A DNA stretch of 64,000 nt from Lentilactobacillus kosonis (GTDB taxonomy: Bacteria > Bacillota > Bacilli > Lactobacillales > Lactobacillaceae), in NCBI RefSeq assembly GCF_003864335.1, contig NZ_BEXA01000005.1, positions 33,073 to 97,072 of the forward strand. Direction: 5' to 3'. Below the pieces are notes generated by a model that did not search any database, was not told the origin of the DNA, and was given only the letters and a program-made list of their open reading frames with translations. The position numbers were made by a program, and so were the translations under genes. Below, one piece after another: positions 63,887 to 64,000 of the stretch (positions within the stretch are counted from its first letter, which is position 1; each line of letters begins with the position of its first letter).

Positions 63887-64000
63887 TTACCCCTCCTGCT
63901 TGTAATCTTTAACCCTGCAAGCAAAAATGAAATCAATCACTCCGAATGCCGTTGCAACTAAAAAGGCTGCGTGAAATCCATGCATAGCTGCTGAATACGA
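63887..64000 (-). CDS. MFS transporter (DHA2 type), C-terminal end only
   Basis: Only the last 37 codons are in the window; the rest lies to the right. SYSAAMHGFHAAFLVATAFGVIDFIFA followed by a basic tail is the end of the last helix of an EmrB/QacA-like 14-helix drug pump. The stop codon lies five bases before the start of the DUF4811 gene and its reading frame contains that gene's ribosome site. Confidence 0.65.
   Translation of the reverse strand, partial: SYSAAMHGFHAAFLVATAFGVIDFIFACRVKDYKQEG

Noticed and set aside
1..64000. Insertion sequences, prophage, integrase or attachment sites
   Set aside because: I see no transposase, recombinase or phage gene and no terminal inverted repeats around the accessory modules.

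Overview
The window is low-GC Firmicutes DNA and most likely comes from a Lactobacillaceae chromosome (Lactobacillus in the old broad sense). It carries a phosphoketolase (xpkA) with its own GntR-type regulator, a PadR/phenolic acid decarboxylase pair, a tannase of the L. plantarum type, an FLP-type redox regulator, a DUF4811 protein beside a DHA2-type MFS pump, and a remnant of a type I-E CRISPR array. Ribosome-binding sites are strong, intrinsic terminators are frequent, and TTG and GTG starts are common. I cannot name the species. I see no rRNA, tRNA, insertion sequence, prophage or cas gene.

Layout. 1-2140: an MFS transporter behind a leader-peptide attenuator, and a PnuC vitamin transporter with palindromic operators. 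2369-4958: a GT2 glycan synthase operon with a degenerate EAL protein. 5141-12659: an unknown protein, a candidate small RNA, a glycerol facilitator and several secreted or membrane proteins, including a GH25 lysozyme. 12716-16739: a sugar-phosphate operon (fructokinase, candidate permease, pgi, manA). 16885-23854: YaaA, a CocE-type hydrolase, LysR, an MFS pump, and an ArsR regulon with DJ-1 and an epimerase. 23979-31308: regulator/oxidoreductase pairs and two TetR-linked amidohydrolase modules. 31807-35241: FLP regulator, CopZ-like protein, Dps-like protein and an unusual CPG-motif P-type ATPase. 35407-39141: a TetR regulon (dehydrogenase plus nitroreductase) and guanine deaminase. 39414-43398: membrane proteins, a Bcr/CflA pump, an aldo-keto reductase and a TMEM175-like protein. 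43442-48888: azoreductase/MarR, then a phenolics block (NTF2-like protein, tautomerase, padA/padR, tannase, Rrf2). 49241-54135: an OhrR-like redox operon and a MarR/flavin-reductase pair. 54243-57867: xpkA and its GntR regulator. 57987-64000: TetR/dehydrogenase/sirtuin, the CRISPR remnant, another TetR/dehydrogenase pair, a two-domain monooxygenase, and a DUF4811/MFS pair cut by the window edge.

The dominant theme from about 19.6 kb onward is compact stress modules. Each has a small repressor (TetR, MarR, ArsR, Rrf2, OhrR, PadR) next to one or two NAD(P)H- or flavin-dependent enzymes, and in many of them a palindromic operator can be read directly. Together with tannase, phenolic acid decarboxylase and two amidohydrolases of the decarboxylase superfamily, this looks like an accessory region for coping with plant phenolics, quinones and reactive electrophiles.

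Caution: 22 recognisable genes carry 24 single-base frameshifts. Nearly all are one base missing from a short A or T run. They include genes that should be indispensable, such as xpkA and pgi. The pattern fits uncorrected sequencing indels better than real gene decay. I label these genes as pseudogenes because that is what the sequence shows, and give the suspected position for each. The sirtuin at 59370-60068 is different: it has an in-frame TAG.
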